Assembly: GCA_031285465.1 (NCBI GenBank) | Contig: JAITWD010000116.1 | Location: 1-5,080 of the forward strand | From: Lachnospiraceae bacterium | GTDB taxonomy: Bacteria > Bacillota > Clostridia > Lachnospirales > Lachnospiraceae | Direction of reading: 5' to 3' | Length of the DNA stretch: 5,080 nucleotides | In this document: piece by piece, positions 5,052 through 5,080 of the stretch | Layout: every line of letters starts with the position of its first letter | How positions within the stretch are numbered: the first letter of the stretch is position 1 | Made by a program: the position numbers and the translations under genes | The notes under the pieces: model-generated | Databases searched by the model: none | What the model saw: only the letters and a program-made list of their open reading frames with translations | Told to the model about the DNA's origin: nothing

Positions 5052-5080
5052 GTCGCTCCCCGCTTGGGGGGCGTGGATTG
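5052..5080 (+). CRISPR. First 29 bases of a type I-C-like CRISPR repeat, cut by window edge
   Basis: The window ends with a sequence that opens GTCGCTCCCC (5052-5061) and closes GGCGTGGATTG (5070-5080), the conserved ends of the 32-33 base type I-C repeats of Firmicutes, which normally finish GTGGATTGAAAT or -AAAC. The centre forms the expected hairpin: bases 5054-5061 pair with 5066-5073 as eight pairs with one G-T, around a GCTT loop. The usual symmetrical repeat would have an A where the G at 5070 makes that G-T pair. The orientation means an array would extend to the right, with the leader on the left. Only one incomplete copy is visible, so neither spacers nor an array can be shown. No cas gene is in the window. 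Confidence 0.75.

Noticed and set aside
5054..5073. Reading the final hairpin as an intrinsic terminator.
   Set aside because: It is followed by GTGGATTG, not a T tract, and both flanks match the fixed ends of type I-C CRISPR repeats.

Overview
The window looks like a piece of a Firmicutes (Bacillota) chromosome, most likely a clostridium of the Lachnospiraceae type. The evidence is a Gram-positive-type replicative polymerase (PolC), a RecJ of low-GC Gram-positive type, strong purine-rich ribosome binding sites, and a partial type I-C-like CRISPR repeat. All recognisable genes lie on the + strand. The sequence starts inside polC and stops inside the CRISPR repeat, so it could be a whole assembly contig broken at a repetitive array (inference).

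Layout. 2-1246: the last 414 codons of polC, ending in a beta-clamp-binding motif. 1247-1335: promoter and a candidate operator made of two 13-bp direct repeats. 1336-1641: a RelB/DinJ-family antitoxin, whose stop codon sits at the tip of a 13-bp perfect hairpin. 1695-1968: the wreck of its RelE/ParE-type toxin partner, with a frameshift after about 20 codons and an apparent internal deletion of much of the fold. 2046-4025: recJ, the single-strand DNA exonuclease, with all its catalytic motifs but two tandem-repeat insertions (18-bp and 24-bp periods). 4070-4153: a tiny possible ORF built of two 24-bp repeats that resemble the repeats in the recJ tail; its stop overlaps the next gene's Shine-Dalgarno sequence. 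4168-4671: an AT-rich, AGA-rich gene of unknown function that looks acquired. 4672-5051: no convincing gene; it holds a large inverted repeat and a possible promoter, and is a candidate CRISPR leader. 5052-5080: the first 29 bases of a type I-C-like CRISPR repeat, cut by the window edge.

How it fits together. polC and recJ are housekeeping DNA replication and repair genes. The toxin-antitoxin remnant between them, the AT-rich gene of unknown function and the CRISPR edge after recJ are accessory material. No cas gene is visible. The strongest leads are the CRISPR edge with its candidate leader, the repeat expansions in and next to recJ, and the antitoxin that has outlived its toxin.
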